A stretch of DNA of 23,215 nucleotides from JAVVRI01 sp036654795. Its GTDB lineage: Bacteria; Bacteroidota; Bacteroidia; Bacteroidales; Tannerellaceae. Position 1 is the stretch's first letter. Each line of letters begins with the position of its first letter. The stretch covers positions 1-23,215 of the forward strand of contig JAVVRI010000020.1 in assembly GCA_036654795.1 (NCBI GenBank). The letters are read 5' to 3'. The position numbers and the translations under genes were made by a program. Shown one piece after another: positions 23,148 through 23,215 of this stretch. The notes beneath the pieces are model-generated. The model was given only the letters and a program-made list of their open reading frames with translations, searched no databases and was not told the DNA's origin.

Positions 23148-23215
23148 AAATAACTCTATTTTTTATTGTTTTAATTCCATATTTCGGTTCTTAGCCGTTT
23201 TTTCTTTTTCCGTTC

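Noticed and set aside
1..23215. Mobile element or recent island
   Set aside because: No transposase, integrase, toxin-antitoxin pair or target-site duplication is visible. The partial tRNA at the edge is followed by its own terminator and a normal gene, without an attachment-site repeat that I can see.

Overview
The window reads as a chromosomal segment from a Bacteroidales bacterium, most likely Bacteroides or a close relative. Several genes are preceded by the Bacteroidetes -7 promoter box TAnnTTTG and few have a Shine-Dalgarno sequence. Secreted enzymes carry signal peptides ending near AQ, and the right third is a complete Bat (Bacteroides aerotolerance) locus. I see no integrase, transposase, phage gene or cas gene. 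One 10-N assembly gap (5956-5965) interrupts a gene.

Left part (1-5800): the 3' end of a tRNA, probably tRNA-Arg, and its terminator. Next come a secreted GH20 beta-hexosaminidase and a secreted acetyl-xylan-esterase-like hydrolase, both on the minus strand. The gap between them holds an unusual 22-bp-phased palindromic array. A 16-bp perfect inverted repeat brackets the esterase. Then follows a divergent threonine-catabolism pair: an SDR-type L-threonine 3-dehydrogenase (minus) and kbl (plus). Together they convert threonine to glycine and acetyl-CoA.

Middle part (5800-13970): a PHP-family histidinol-phosphatase broken by the N-gap converges on a minus-strand operon panB - cbiA - pduO-type adenosyltransferase (pantothenate and cobalamin metabolism). 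Divergent from panB is a small AlaX-like tRNA-editing protein, followed by pgk. Beyond a bidirectional terminator lie, all on the minus strand, a thioredoxin-fold protein without the CxxC pair, a possible 55-residue Cys-rich small protein, a DUF2007-Usp-Usp fusion and a 90-residue HTH protein.

Right part (13968-23147, minus strand): a continuous gene string in transcription order moxR - DUF58 - BatD-like membrane protein - batA - batB - batC - batD - batE - PAP2 phosphatase. Gaps are 1-33 bp except the 171-bp moxR/DUF58 gap, which contains four repeats spaced exactly 22 bp apart. MoxR is an AAA+ ATPase. DUF58, BatA and BatB are VWA-type proteins, and BatC and BatE carry TPRs. They probably form one envelope-associated complex, with a lipid phosphatase as the last gene.

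Most of the coding content is ordinary core Bacteroides genome. The least explained items are the two unrelated 22-bp-period arrays, the inverted repeat around the esterase, the Cys-less TlpA-like protein and the Cys-rich small ORF.
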